From Cryptomeria japonica (taxonomy: Eukaryota; Streptophyta; Pinopsida; Cupressales; Cupressaceae), in assembly GCF_030272615.1 (NCBI RefSeq), contig NC_081407.1:434090730-434154729 (forward strand): 64,000 nucleotides of DNA. The letters are read 5' to 3'. A model generated the notes under the pieces. That model did no database searches. It was not told the origin of the DNA and saw only the letters and a list, made by a program, of their open reading frames with translations. Shown in pieces: positions 1 to 12,057 of this stretch (position 1 is its first letter; every line of letters begins with the position of its first letter). Made by a program: the position numbers and the translations under genes.

Positions 1-2030
1 ATAATTAGCTGCAAATATCATTCTTTCTTTTTTCAAATGGGTAAAACTTCGATCTCTGAATTTCACGGTTTTGTGAGAAGAAGAGAGAAGACATGTGGAA
101 ATGGGAAAATCTTGACTTTGACCAATTTCGGATCTTGGGGGAATTTTCGCAAGTATACAAGTTGGAAAGTACATACATGCAATCGGGATTTTAAAACCCG
201 AATACAAGTATACTTGTAAATTCGAAAATGGAGAAACGGATGAAAAATGGGATTTTGACTTGCGGGAAATGATGGAAATGGAAAGTGCGGATATGGGGAA
301 CGTGAATGGATAGAAATGGGAATATCCGGGATAGTCATTTTCATGAAAATGGGAAGATCTTTTCAACATGTAATCCGGTTTTCAAAACACGAATTTGCAA
401 GAGAGAGGTATTTCACATTTTTCAAGCTTGGAAATTTAACCAAAAATGATTAAATTTCTCAACCGTAAGGGAAGAACAACAATTTCCAGCGAACTTGTAA
501 TCGAGATTAAAAATCCCGAATACTAGCTAAGATGGAATTTTGAGAAGAATAATGCAATTTAACAATTGCATTTCAAAGGGAAGATTTGTTTCATGAAAAC
601 CAATTTTAAGGGAAGAACAACACATGTGAAGAATGCAATTAATAACAAAAAAATGAAGAAAACATGAAAATAAAAAGAAGAGAAGAAAGGAAGAACATAC
701 CTTGATTGGAAAATCAAAATGCTTCTCCAACAATGCAATACTTCTTGAGATGAAGAAGCAAAACTGAACTTTTAAACCCTTATCACGTTTTTGTGAAAAT
801 GCCCCCAAAAATGGTAGCAATCTTAAACTTGCAAGAGTAAAATGCCAATGAAAGTGTTCATTTCAAGTTTGTTGCAACAAAACGATCAAGGTATTTGATA
901 AAGCAATAATACCAAAGGTGTTTGAAGAGGTATCAATGCCAAAGGATTTAAAACGCAGCCAAGAGAGTCACGTTTTTGTGAAAAACGTGGCATTCATTAC
1001 ACATTACACATTCAATGCACCATTAAATGGTGCGAAACCTTTCTTACCCTCCACGCCTTAGGAAGAAAGGCCAAAACGATTTAGGAGTGTGGGCAACATT
1101 GAAGATTTAACCGCTCAAATCGTGGCATTCATGAGGCACGTTAAAAAAAAACGCAGTTGCTGTTTCTTAGGGTAAAAACCAGCGGATTTGTCCTTGGAAT
1201 GGCATGATAGATTTCCAAAAATGCAAGAAGATAGGATACAAACCCAAAACGCCTCATTCATCCAACAATTCATCCATGAATTTCGCTTTGAAAAAGTCCA
1301 AAATCGCTTCCCTCTTGCATTTCGGGTTTTGAAAAACAAATGACAAGTTCGATTTCTTCAAAAGGAAGCAAATCGGGTTTTAGATATAAAATGACAAGTT
1401 CGATTTGCACTTTTTCCTCTTTCATGCTTAAAATCGGGTTTTGGATATAAAACAACAAGTTTAAAATTTCACCTTTTCACTCATTAAGCCAAAATCGGGT
1501 TTTTTTGGACAAATGACAAGTTTAAAAATTGTCAAAAATGAACTTTATGTTAAAATCGGGTTTTAAAAGACAAACTGCAAGTTTAAAAATACTTGTAAGG
1601 GGGAAATAAAATCCCTACAACAAGTATTAAACACTTGCACACATGTAATGGGGATTTAAAATCCCTATTACATGTAAAACCCATTAAAGTAGGGGTTTTT
1701 TGGACAAACTGCAAGTTTACTTGCAGTTGAGCTAAAAAACCCCTATTTTAACTAAAAATGACCAAAAAACAACAAAAAGATAAAAACATTAAATGGGAAA
1801 CTTAAAATAAATTACAAGTGACATATTTGAAATAAAAAATGCACATGTAAGTGATCAAAAATTCCCCTACAAAGACCACAACAATGAATATCATTAAAAC
1901 TTGCATTTTGAAGAAAATTCTCCACCTGCAGTTTGGGTTTTAAAACCCGAAATTGAAGGAAAGGCATGGCAAACGAACCCAGAATTGGATGAAATTTGAA
2001 ACGTAGTTCGAGAATGGACTGAGGATTAAG
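1..2030. other. Repeat-rich noncoding DNA, unassigned
   Basis: No coding segment longer than about 100 codons is convincing here. The stretch carries many short hairpin-like motifs built on GGGATTTTAAAACCC-type sequence, for example near 184-203 and 1926-1950, and ACTTGTA motifs. A regular tandem array lies at 1322-1615. It abuts the broken end of copia element A at about 2030, so it may be part of another retroelement (LTR or untranslated internal region) whose ends lie outside the window. I see no LTR termini or target-site duplication that would settle this. Confidence 0.5.
1322..1615 (+). repeat. 61-bp tandem array (about five units)
   Basis: The core TCGGGTTTT recurs at 1322, 1373, 1434, 1495 and 1556. 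The last three intervals are exactly 61 bp and the first is 51 bp. Each unit continues with a second conserved block resembling GACAAATGACAAGTTTAAAA. A diverged unit with AGGGGTTTTTTGGACAAACT follows near 1688. The array is non-coding on both strands as far as I can tell. Confidence 0.8.
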
Positions 2031-3325
2031 CTAGTCCAAGGAATAGTCAAAATTTTGCCTCGGGAAGCGTGCCATAGAGTAATAATTTTCATTTTTCATA
2101 AAAATTCCATCGTAGTGGTCCTTCATTTTTGGAAACAAAAATGAGGACAACACATTCATCCTTGTCTTTAATTTTAGCAGCAAGTGCCTTCTCCTCAGGT
2201 ACATTCTCTTCCAGTGTCGGATCATCTTCCTTGATATCCAGGAACACCCCTTCCTTCCCATTGTCGAATCCACTAGCAGAGTCTTCTATCGGTTCATCAT
2301 ATGAATCAGTAATCTTCATCCGTTATGTAGCATGATTTGTCTCTATTTTTCTTGTATTTATACTTGTTCTGATATCCAAGGTTAGGCTTAAATGATCTTT
2401 TAACTCTTTCTTCAAATCTTCAATTCCTTTCAGGACATCTAGATGCAAAATGACCAATCTTATTAAATGCAAAACATTTAAAAGGTGTTTTTCCTTCATA
2501 CTCACTTCCTACCGGTCCTTTAGGTACTCTTGTAGAAAATAGTGCTTCAAGTTGCTCAAACTCATCATCTTCTCTCTTCATATCTTCTAACTCTTTTTCA
2601 TATAAATCTTTCTAGTCTTGCTTACTGGTTGTAGATGTAGATGCATGAAAAGCAGGTTCAGTATTCACAGCTCCAGAAGGTCCAAATTCCTCAAGCTCAA
2701 AAGAAGATAGTTTCTCAACCAAAGTATCTCTATTGACATATGTATTAGCCATTGTTCTCAACTCATTAATAACAATATCCTTCATTTTGTAAGTCAGTGG
2801 TAGGGCTCTCAGGACTTTAGAAACAATTTCATCTTCGCTCAGAGTTCCACCACAACATTGAATTCCCATAACAATCTCATTTACCCTTTCCATGAATGCA
2901 GTAATCCTTTCATCTTCTTCCATCTTCAGGTTTTGATATCTCACTCGATAACCATCAAGTTTAGAAATATTCATTGTAGGGTCATCATCATTGAGAATCT
3001 CCAACTTATCCCATATAGCCTTTCCAGATGATTTGTCAGTTAATCCCATTAGTTGCTGATCAGAAAGTGCACACAAGAGGGCTTCTCTTGCTCTACAATC
3101 ATTCTCAAGCTCCTTGTCCAGGTTTTCTGAAGGAGGATTGCTAGATCCCAGATTAAAGGGTGTGACACCATTCTGTGTGATCTCCCAAATCTCCTTGCCA
3201 AGACATCTTAGACGAGTCTCCATCTGAATCTTCCATATTGTGTAATTTGTTCCATCAAGCCTCAGAACATCCCTTCGAAAGATAGCTCTAGAAGAATTGG
3301 ATGAACTTGAATTGTTAGTCGCCAT
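2031..3325 (-). pseudogene. gag: Ty1/copia gag pseudogene (element A)
   Basis: The minus-strand reading starts at an ATG at 3323-3325 and is open for 237 codons. It shows the usual copia gag N-terminus (motif LDGTNYTIWKIQMETRL, DUF4219-like) followed by a UBN2-type gag core with the LRALPLTYK signature. After a stop at 2612-2614 the same frame continues through EKELEDMKREDDEFEQ to a CCHC zinc knuckle in which the second Cys is Phe (CFAFNKIGHFASRC). More stops and a frameshift follow. Gag would form the virus-like particle and bind element RNA. No protease, integrase or RT follows; coding similarity ends near 2031, so the element is truncated. The PBS and LTR lie just upstream in the same orientation. 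Confidence 0.88.
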
Positions 3326-3370
3326 AGGATCTTCCTCAAGTAGTGAAGCTTTCTGTAGAGAGGATCAAAG

Positions 3371-3382
3371 CTCTGATACCAA
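3371..3382 (-). promoter_or_regulatory. Primer binding site, initiator-Met tRNA type (element A)
   Basis: The minus strand reads TGGTATCAGAGC, complementary to the 3' end of plant initiator methionine tRNA, the usual primer of copia elements. It sits two bases inside the LTR edge at 3385, exactly where a PBS should be. Confidence 0.9.
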
Positions 3383-3384
3383 TT

Positions 3385-4608
3385 GTTAGACAATTCAGAT
3401 AACCAGAAGACAACTAAGAGGGGGTCGGGGGGGGTGTGAATCAGTTGTCACAGATTATAGGAACATTCATCAATTAAACTTTATCACTAGAACCCAAAAC
3501 ATTAATACCAAAATAGAAGTTAATCAATTAAGAATAAACAATAATCACAAAATAAAATCCATCCACACAACACCAAGATTTGTACGTGGAAACCCCGGTA
3601 AAGGGAAAAACCATGTTGGGAAACCTACCCACAGTCAGATAATACTTCTACAGTAAGTATGTGAATTACAATTGAGGGGCCTACACTTGCAGGAAGACCA
3701 ACAACCTAGAGTACACTGCTCATCACAAAAGGAATCTCACTAACTACATAGAAATCCAGACTACAATCCGGAGAAGTGTTGAACTGTAAAAGATAACATC
3801 TCCTATGCCTGAGTACAATTTTGGTTAAGCTCAATACCGAAGGACTAAATCCTCTTACATAAACCCAATTCGATCTCCAATGATCAACCAAATCCTCTAC
3901 CTGAATGATATTACATTATTCACACATTACATTCATTGACCATGACCTCTTATATTAACCATGATCATCTATAATGAGATCTTACATCTATATATACAAA
4001 CCCTCGACCATAAACAATCAGGTCAGCCACCAGACAATAAACCAATTACATAATTACAAACCATGTCGGCCTTAAGCCAAGCAAGTAATATCAACACATA
4101 AGACATCCCATAAATACAATAATAGGTCCTATCCACACGTTACATTAAAATCGGTCCATAACCTAGATCAACTGGGACCAAGTATATGTCCACACGCTTC
4201 AGCAATGATCTCCAACTACCAAGTCTCGAACATGATCACCAACAACATCCTGAAACTCCATCAAAAGATGCACCGACACTACTTCGCAATTTATCAAAGA
4301 TCTCCATCAAAAGCTCTACTGGTGAAACCAGAACCAGAACCAGAAACCAATCTTCTAAGCAAGCATGATAGTATCCGATCAACAAACCAAAACCAACTGA
4401 CCAAATGTGAATATAAGTATCATGAACAAGCCAATTCCATCACCAGATTATACCAAAGCCTATGAGATCATGCCGGATCCAAGTTAACCAGAAACCACTC
4501 AACCTACCAGGACCAAAAGGGTGCTGGTAAAGCATCCAAACAACTAGTATTGGCATCAATGACAAAACATCAATGCAACACATAATCAATTCCACCAAAT
4601 GGCCAACA
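3385..4608 (-). repeat. 5' LTR of truncated copia element A
   Basis: The block is bounded by TGTTAG on the plus strand at 3385 and CCAACA at 4608, so in element orientation it runs TGTTGG...CTAACA. The PBS immediately follows its 3' end and the gag follows that. Near the PBS end lies the GTGAATCAG/G-run motif (about 3421-3446) seen at the R-U5 end of the other copia LTRs here. The U3 end carries the palindromic motif TTGTCATTGATGCCAA at 4550-4565. Length is about 1224 bp. The matching 3' LTR is not in the window. Confidence 0.82.
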
Positions 4609-5890
4609 ATTTTTGCATGTATTTATTAATTAATTTTTGAAGTTGAAATAATTATAATTTGGATAGAGGTGTATTGCCATATCACATAAACTTTTTGTAT
4701 GCATTTGAATTAAGTTCTTCCTTTTTTGTTGAAATGGGGACATTAATACCCAGGGAACAAATTTTTTCTCTATTTTTTAATATTTTTCCATATGTGAAAC
4801 CACTTTTGCTTTATCTTTTAGGGGATCAAATGAATTCATTTAAAGTTATGTTTTGTAAGTATGTCCTTATTATAAGCTTTCCAAATAGTGCAAAATCATT
4901 ATTCAAGGTTACAAATGCATAAAAGAATTAGACAAAGGAGAAATTATAGGTTACATATGTGCAATAGAGTCATAGAAGTGTAGTTTCAAGTGACATACGC
5001 AAAACAAGAAGTTGTAGATAAAGAGAAAGATTACAAAATTGTAGTTTTACTCAATATTCTCATTTTTTTCTAAAAGATATTCCTTTGGAAGGAGTTTCAG
5101 GCCATAAATAACCATTTCAATGCATGAACATAAAATGTTGAAGGTATTCACAACTTTAGATCCAAGAATTTAAAGAAATTTTTTATTGTTTTTAATGTGT
5201 TTATGATTTTTTATGAATTTTTGCAATGAAATATCCAAGTACATACAATAAATGAATGCAAAAGATATACTTCACTATAGCTTAAATATGGATAATTATC
5301 CCCTTTTGGTTTTAAGTAGGGAGGATAATATGAACACTCAAAGAAGAAAGACATGCGAAAAATCCTACTCAAATGGGTGTTTAATCATTGTAGGCACAAG
5401 GTACCACAAGAAAAGATGGCCAAAAAGGCCCACTAGGATTTAAAAGCTAAACTAGGGGTATCCTCAATATACCACAAGGGTAAATCAAGGCCTAATTACA
5501 TGGGTGAAATGAAACATTAACAAAAATCTAGGAGGAAAGGGTAACCTACTATCCACCTTCACTTATTTAAGGTATAAATTTCTTAAAGGCTTAGACCAGA
5601 TTGATAATATTCCACTTTCAAGGGGCATGATCTTTTGATTCACCCTCTGATCTTTATACTCTATTCAAACACAAGAGATGAGGTCATCCCCTAGAGTGAT
5701 CACCACTCTAAGAATGCCTCCTAGAAAAAAGAAATGCAAGATCACCTAGTTTTGATCCTCAAGATCTCCCTAGGATGCAAGAGGAAAGCATACATAAGTA
5801 TACCTAGGGGATCAAAACACACTTGTTCATTCTAGATCCAAAATCTAAATATGAAAGGTTGATTTTAGCTCAATGCCAATATGAATAAGA
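4609..5890. other. AT-rich intergenic or decayed TE DNA
   Basis: I see no supported gene. The sequence is AT-rich, with only short chance ORFs. It is the left part of the target into which copia element B inserted; its last five bases TAAGA (5886-5890) are the left copy of B's target-site duplication. Confidence 0.5.
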
Positions 5891-7027
5891 TGTTGAACCC
5901 AAGGTAGGGATAAAAGGGGGGTGGTGAATCAGTCTTGAACAAAATTAATGCAACATATAAATATTTAATGAACAACACATATCTAACAATTGAACACCAA
6001 CAATTTCTACTTGGAAAACCCAAACAGGGAAAAACCACGGTGAGCACTTGCCCACAAAATATATCCACTATGTATATCAGATTACAATGAATGAGCTCAT
6101 TGCTCCAAACTTGTAGACCAAGGCTAATTGCTCTTGGAGAAAGATAAAAAAGGAGGACTTGCAAACCTGAATCTAACTGAAACAAAGCAAGATACAAAAA
6201 GATTTGAAAAGAAGGATCTCCTGATCATGAAGTTTCTTTGAACCCTGCATCAAGGGACCAACATCAACATACACAACTCAGATCTCAATTGTCAATACTT
6301 TGTCTCACACTTCTGCCACAGTCTCAAACAACTCACACATCATTCAATCACAACTCTTCTTCTCTTCTCTTCACCAAATTTCTTTCACTATCTTCACTAC
6401 ACATACTTCCCACACTTCCACACATTCGCATCCATACAACTTAATCACATACATCCTTTATATACAAGATAGATCATCAAAGCTTGAACCAAGTTGGCCT
6501 GAACCAAAATACACCTTCCAGACCCAAAAAAAACATGTTGATCCACTCCTAGAGAAAGAGAGAACCAAAACACATCTTTCAATTATCAATCCATTGATCC
6601 AAAATCACTAGAACACAACTAACAACATATCAACACACAACACATCCATATAGGCAATTAATAGTCAAAACATATCCTCCAATGCAAATAACTCCACTTC
6701 AAATCTCCACATGCTATGACAAGAGCCATAACACATCCAATAACCTTCCACAAATCTTATCCAGACCCAAACATAGGTTTAACAAAGAAATATCACAATC
6801 AAGTATGAAATAAACCACAACTTTTAGAGAACACAAAGATGTTTTTGGACCACAGAACTATCACATCCATAATACAAAAAACATAACCAAAGAAGATAAC
6901 AATATCAACAACACATTCTGGACCTGAAAACTTCTGGAACAACCAATAGAAATACTGCAACACCAACAACTATCTAGACCAACAAGTTTGACATTAATGA
7001 CAACCACAACAACACATACTTCCAACA
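5891..7027 (-). repeat. 3' LTR of copia element B
   Basis: It starts TGTTGAACCC on the plus strand and ends TTCCAACA, and is clearly alignable with 28736-29936. It has a TATA-like TTTATATA at 6457-6464 (TATATAAA on the element strand), and the palindromic U3 motif at 6988-7003. Length is 1137 bp against 1201 bp for the other LTR, the difference being indels. Confidence 0.9.
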
Positions 7028-7040
7028 ATCTCCCTCTTTA
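7028..7040 (-). promoter_or_regulatory. Polypurine tract of copia element B
   Basis: On the element strand the sequence AAAGAGGGAGAT directly precedes the 3' LTR start. Polypurine tracts prime plus-strand DNA synthesis in LTR retroelements. Confidence 0.85.
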
Positions 7041-7286
7041 TCATTGATGGAAACACTTGACTAAACTCAAGAATTGACCAACCTACAAAACAATACTGCT
7101 CTATCTCTCTCAAAACTACTCAATCTCTCCCAAAACTTCTCAATCTCTCTCTCTTTGCCATCAAAGACAAAGGCCATAGCAATACTACACACTCCACTAC
7201 TCCCCTTAAGAGCAGCCACAACATCAATCCAGAAAAATAAATAGGCATGAAAGCTCCCCCTGGAAAGGTGGATCTTCATAATGCAT

Positions 7287-8037
7287 CTAGCTAGAAGGAG
7301 GGGAAATAACCCCAAGATTCTCCCAAAGAAACTCAAATGTATCCTTTGCCAATGCCTTAGTGAAACTATCTGCTACTTGTTCCTTTGTAGAAATATATTC
7401 CAATTGAACTTCCTTCACAACAACCTTCTCCCTTAAGTAGTGATATTTGATTGAAATGTGTTTTGTTCTTGAATGCATAACCAAATCCTTTGAAATGTTT
7501 ATTGCACTTGTATTGTCACACATAATAGGAATTTATTCATCATATGTTAACTTGATATCTTTAAGAGTTAGTCTCATCCACATTACCTAAGTACAACAAG
7601 ATGTTGTTGCAATATACTATTCTTTAGTAGTAGATAGGGAAACTGAATCCTGTTTCTTATTGAGCTGGGAGACCAATCTATCTTCTAAAAGGAAAGCACC
7701 ATCACTAGTACTTCTCCAATCGTCAATAATTCTAGCCCAATATGCATCAGTGTAATATTTAACATTAAATCTCCACCTTTTTTATACCAGGGTCCAAAAT
7801 CTATAGTACCTTTCAAATATCTGAAAATTCTTTTCACAACTTGCTCATGTGTCACCTTTGGATTTGCCTGAAACCTAGCTACCAGACAAACATGCTACAT
7901 GATATATGGTTTGGATGTAGTCAGATATAGCAATCCACCAATCATCCACCTTTAATTCTTTTGATCAACCTCCACAGACTCCTCATCTTTGTTCAACTTG
8001 CATCTAACAGTTAAAGGAGTTGTAACCACTTTAAAAT
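7287..8037 (-). pseudogene. pol: Copia RT C-terminus and RNase H (element B)
   Basis: The minus-strand reading 7523-7287 gives the copia RNase H tail: CDNTSAINISKDLVMHSRTK, then KHISIKYHYLRE and VADSFTKAL, matching the conserved DNxSAI...HxRTKHI...DxxTK pattern. Upstream, 7524-8037 encodes the end of RT with stops (for example TSKPYIM*HVCLVARF, RIFRYLKGTI). RNase H degrades the RNA template during reverse transcription. The frame is broken by several stops. At 8037 it is cut by element D and resumes at 25124. Confidence 0.88.
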
Positions 8038-9636
8038 TGTAGACACCTAAAAGTTGCACAACAAATTAAGTGAATTTTACTCATTTAATTATCCATATTT
8101 CTTCCAATTAATTAAATCAAGATTTAATTAATATCCAAATTTCTCTAAATTAGCCTATTATTAATTTGGTTAATATTTCCCTTCTTCTATCCTAGCCATT
8201 TAATTAAATTTACACTTAATTAAAATCTCCCTCATATCCATTTAATTAAATTTATATTTAATTAAAATCCCCGCCCCCCCCTAGCCATTTTAATTAAATC
8301 TACATTTAATTAAAACCCCTTTTACATGTAAATAAATCCAAATTTATTTAAAAATCCCCCCACTTGAAAAATCCTACAAATGCAAGTTGCAACCAAAATT
8401 AAAATAAATAAATTTTATTTTAATTAAATTATTTTTTCCTTCACCCACTTGTAAAATCCTACATCTCCAACTTGCCTCCTAAACCTCTTCTAGAGCCTTC
8501 TAGATTCTTCTAAACCCTTTTAATTATCCTAATCAACTCCTAATCATGTCCTTTCCCTAAATTTGAGGAGGCCACTTCTCAAATTTGGAAAAAAGTCTTT
8601 TAAATGCATTTAAGACTTTCATTTTCTTCAAAAATCTAACTTGTTGAGTTCCCCAAATTTGGAAGGACTCTTACAAATTTGTCCCCAAAGTCTTCCTAAC
8701 CATTAATGGTTAGCTCAACCTTCCCACATGGTTAGAGACTTTCTCTCTAACTTAACCCTCAGCTAACCCAAGGGTCTCATCAAGAACTCATGACTTTGAC
8801 CCTAGTTATCCTATTAACCCTTGCACAAGAGTTTACCCCTTGGGTAAAGGTTTTATCGATTGGTTATCCACTAACCTACCCATAACCTTACCTCCTAAGG
8901 AAACCTTCATGTCTCCTTAGGCATTTAATGCCTCTTACATCTCCTCTCAAGCCCTCTCAAGATGATATTTGTCAACTTGAGATTGGACTGAATCCCTCAC
9001 ATGGATTGATAACTTTAAAGCCTAGCCCTTGTTGAGATTATTCAATCTCAACCCTCCATTGCCCTATTTTCCCTATAAATAGAGCTCTCCTTCTTCATTC
9101 TAAAAAATAAAGTCTTTTGTGCATCAAACTTATAGTCATTTTGTAGGTTAAGGAGCTCTCTTTGTTATCTTCAAGCATCAACCATTCATCTCATAGCATT
9201 TTATTTTCATTTAGATTAAATGCATATCCTTTTCTAGCTTAATTAACTCATCTAGTATCATTTAATCTCCAATTTGGAATTAACCTAGTTTCATATCTTC
9301 ATCATCTTGAACATTTAGTCTTGCATTTTGCATTTCATCTTAATCCATCATCTTAGCTTTCACTAGGATCTTAGTTGCATCCATTTTGATCCTAGAATAA
9401 TTTAAACCTCGTTCTCTAGGTTTTCATCCAAGAGATCAAGTGCTCTTCCAAGTGAGGGCCACTTTGAATCTTGAGGATCTTTAGAGATAGAGGAGCATGG
9501 AACGTGCTTAGAGTTTGGTGATCAAAGCTAGCTTCTTGGTTTTGGATTTTGATTTCTAACGTCTAATATAATGTTTCATGTGTATGTTTGAAGTGTTCTT
9601 CTCTATTGCAGGTTGATACCACATTCCAGGCATACA
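8038..9636 (+). repeat. 5' LTR of element D
   Basis: It begins TGTAGACACCTAAAAG and ends CCAGGCATACA, and matches 23524-25123 over its whole length. The U3 is rich in TTTAATTAAAT runs. A TATA box lies at 9074-9081. A purine tract just inside the right LTR identifies this as the upstream LTR of a plus-strand element. Confidence 0.92.
9074..9081 (+). promoter_or_regulatory. TATA box in LTR of element D
   Basis: The sequence CCCTATAAATAGAGC contains TATAAATA. The same site occurs in the other LTR at 24560-24567. Its position about two thirds through the LTR fits the U3/R border. Confidence 0.75.
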
Positions 9637-11143
9637 TTAATTGGCACAACAACAAATCTCAATTTCTTGCAAAGGATTAAAAAGAACAATCAACTTTATT
9701 ATTGCAAGTTAAAAACAACAAGCCACAAATTTTCAATTTGCCAAGCAATATACTTTCAAGCAAAACGTGCTTTACTTTATGCTGACCAGGATTTCAATTT
9801 CCTAGTTAGACAAGAAATTGATTTGTGGGATAAAAAGAACACCATGCTTGTTGGAGAAACATCTCCAAATAGGACTTAGCTAAAAATTGCTTTGAAAAGG
9901 TTAAAAATAATTTTGATTGTTGTGTCTTTAGTGGTAGGTGTATGCTCTCCCCTTAATTGGGTGATCAAAAAGCCAAACCCACTTTTTCATTTCTTTATTT
10001 ACTTTCAAGCATTAAATCCTTTAGAGGTCCTGCCTTCCCAAAGCCTCAAAAGGGCTAGTGAGAAGGGTACGACCCAAGTGGGTAACGACTTTATCACCAA
10101 TTTTACCAATCCACTATAATCAAATGTGGAGGCTAATGAAAATCCCCTCCAACGGAAGTGTGTATTTGATAGCCTTCCCCTAGTATCCTTGTGATGCGAA
10201 AAGCTTTTGTTCTAAAGGTTGGGAAGCCTCTTAATTGAGTTTATCATTTATCGGTCTGAACAAAATCCTTACTACAAACCTTAGCATTAGAATCTTTGAA
10301 CCAAGTCATTTGCCATACATTAGAAATATCATATTTCAAAGGTGGGGAAGAATCTGCCCCCAATATTACTTACCATATATGTCCCAAGATAACTACTCAA
10401 TTGTGAAGCAATTCACTTTGGGTTAATTTCTGGCAAAAGGCAGAAAGTGGGCGCCCTCTAGGGGGTGACAAGGTTGTTTGAGCTGACGGAGTATCGAGAC
10501 TAGTGGGTTATGATATTGTTGATGACCTTTGAATAAAGTGTTTATCTGATGTGTCCTTTATTATAAATCAAACCAGTGAAAACATTGGGGATTTGAAAAT
10601 ATCCTCACAAAAACATACACTCAATGTTTAGCATAGGGATGATCATTGTTTTCATGTGTGCTATGTCTTCTTGTTATGAACATTGAAATATCTTGCAAAT
10701 CAACCAATATAACAATAAATTCAAAACAAAGATCAAAGAGCAACCTTAGAGAGAAAATAATTTCCAAATCCAACAAAGCACCTTTTTGAGGTGGTTATCA
10801 ACTTTTCAACTATGTTTAGGCAAGACTTTCATCCAATAAGATTAGGGGAGTATCAAACTAAGTGATTAAGAGTTTATCATCCAACTATCTCAATGACAAC
10901 AATACCTAGCTAGGTATTCAAGTTAGTCAAATCAAGTTTCCATATTAGGAGACTTTATCCATATCATTTGATGTGCTTTGTCATAGGGGCCTATCTAGCA
11001 AATCCTCTATTTGACTTACTAAGCTTGAGTATCTTAAACAAAGTATCCATCAAGTCAAGAAAATCAACCTATCTAAACTGAATCTTTGATCACTCATGTG
11101 ACCATCCCTTGTCACTTGAAAAGAAGAAGCTTATTCAAAGGAA
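9637..11143 (+). other. 5' leader of element D
   Basis: After the LTR the sequence reads TTAATTGGCACAACAAC; TGGCACAAC at 9642 may be the PBS, but I cannot assign a tRNA. No convincing gene follows. From about 9837 to 10690 the leader is clearly alignable with 56604-57490 in element E, including the shared stretch CCACTATAATCAAATGTGG. A noncoding leader conserved between two related elements suggests an RNA function such as packaging, but this is inference. Confidence 0.7.
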
Positions 11144-11674
11144 ATGAGTCCTAGCCTAAATCAAGACCAAGATACCATGGCTCTCCAATCTAATCTGATT
11201 TTTTATCAAGATCCCACCTATCAATAATCTTATGATGATCCCCTAAGATTTTGGTATTCCATCCACGATGATCCCCTTTTATCTCAAGAGAAGAGTCCCA
11301 TTCAACATCCACCTCCTAAGCAAGAGCATGATATCCCTTCCATCTCCTTCACTAATCTAATTCAAAATCAAGAGAAAAGAACAAACTCAAATGAACCTAC
11401 TCCAAGTCAAGATCAAGATCAAGGAGTCCTTTCATCATCCAAATCCATTTTAGGTCCTTTCATTCCAACGTCAAACTTTTCATCATCCAAATCCATTTTA
11501 GGTCCTTTCATTCCAAAGTCAAACTCTTCATCCTCCAAATCCATTTTAGGTCACTTCATTCCAAAGTCAAACTCTGCATCCCTTTCATCAATCTTGGGTC
11601 CTTATTTCCATCCATCCACCAATCCATCACCTCAAATGATCCATAAGAAAGATCAACAAAGGCACCATCTTTGA
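11144..11674 (+). pseudogene. Ser/Pro/Gln-rich ORF with 16-residue repeats (element D)
   Basis: An ATG at 11144 opens a reading of 177 codons with one in-frame stop (TAA at 11225-11227). The product is polar and low-complexity, rich in Ser, Gln, Pro and Asp, with QDQDQG-type runs. It ends in three tandem 16-residue repeats of the type SSSKSILGPFIPKSNS and further degenerate copies (SLSSILGPYFHP). I recognise no domain. The frame-preserving repeat and low stop density argue that it was once translated, perhaps a remnant gag-like or accessory ORF of element D. Neither the start nor the function is established. Confidence 0.45.
11432..11575 (+). repeat. 48-bp tandem repeat, three units
   Basis: TCATCATCCAAATCC begins at 11432 and 11480, and a one-base variant begins at 11528, giving an exact 48-bp period (16 codons) that stays in the frame of the surrounding ORF. 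Confidence 0.85.
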
Positions 11675-12057
11675 ACTTATTTCAACCATCTATCTAAACA
11701 TCTTTCCAAAACTATTCTTCAATCATTTCCTTTATCTATTTTGGGTCCTTATGTCCAAAAAATCAGTTTTCCTCCATCTCTTCACCACTTCTCGATTTGT
11801 GTACCAACACTCATCTTGAATACATTTGCATCTATCCTCGCACAAATCTTCAAAAATTCTATCTATCATCCAACACCTCTTTTCTATCCTTCCATCCCTT
11901 TCATTCAATCTTTTGCATAAATCCTTCATTTGTGTCATTTTGTCACATGCTTTCCTGTTCTCGAATCTCATGTTCATTCCTTTTCCTAGATATCTATTCA
12001 TGAAACGCTTCAGAATTTGAGGTTGTTCCGTTTTAACATTTTCTTTTGGTTGGGATA

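Noticed and set aside
3706-4465. ORFs inside LTR A
   Set aside because: Short overlapping readings in both strands of a noncoding LTR without motifs.
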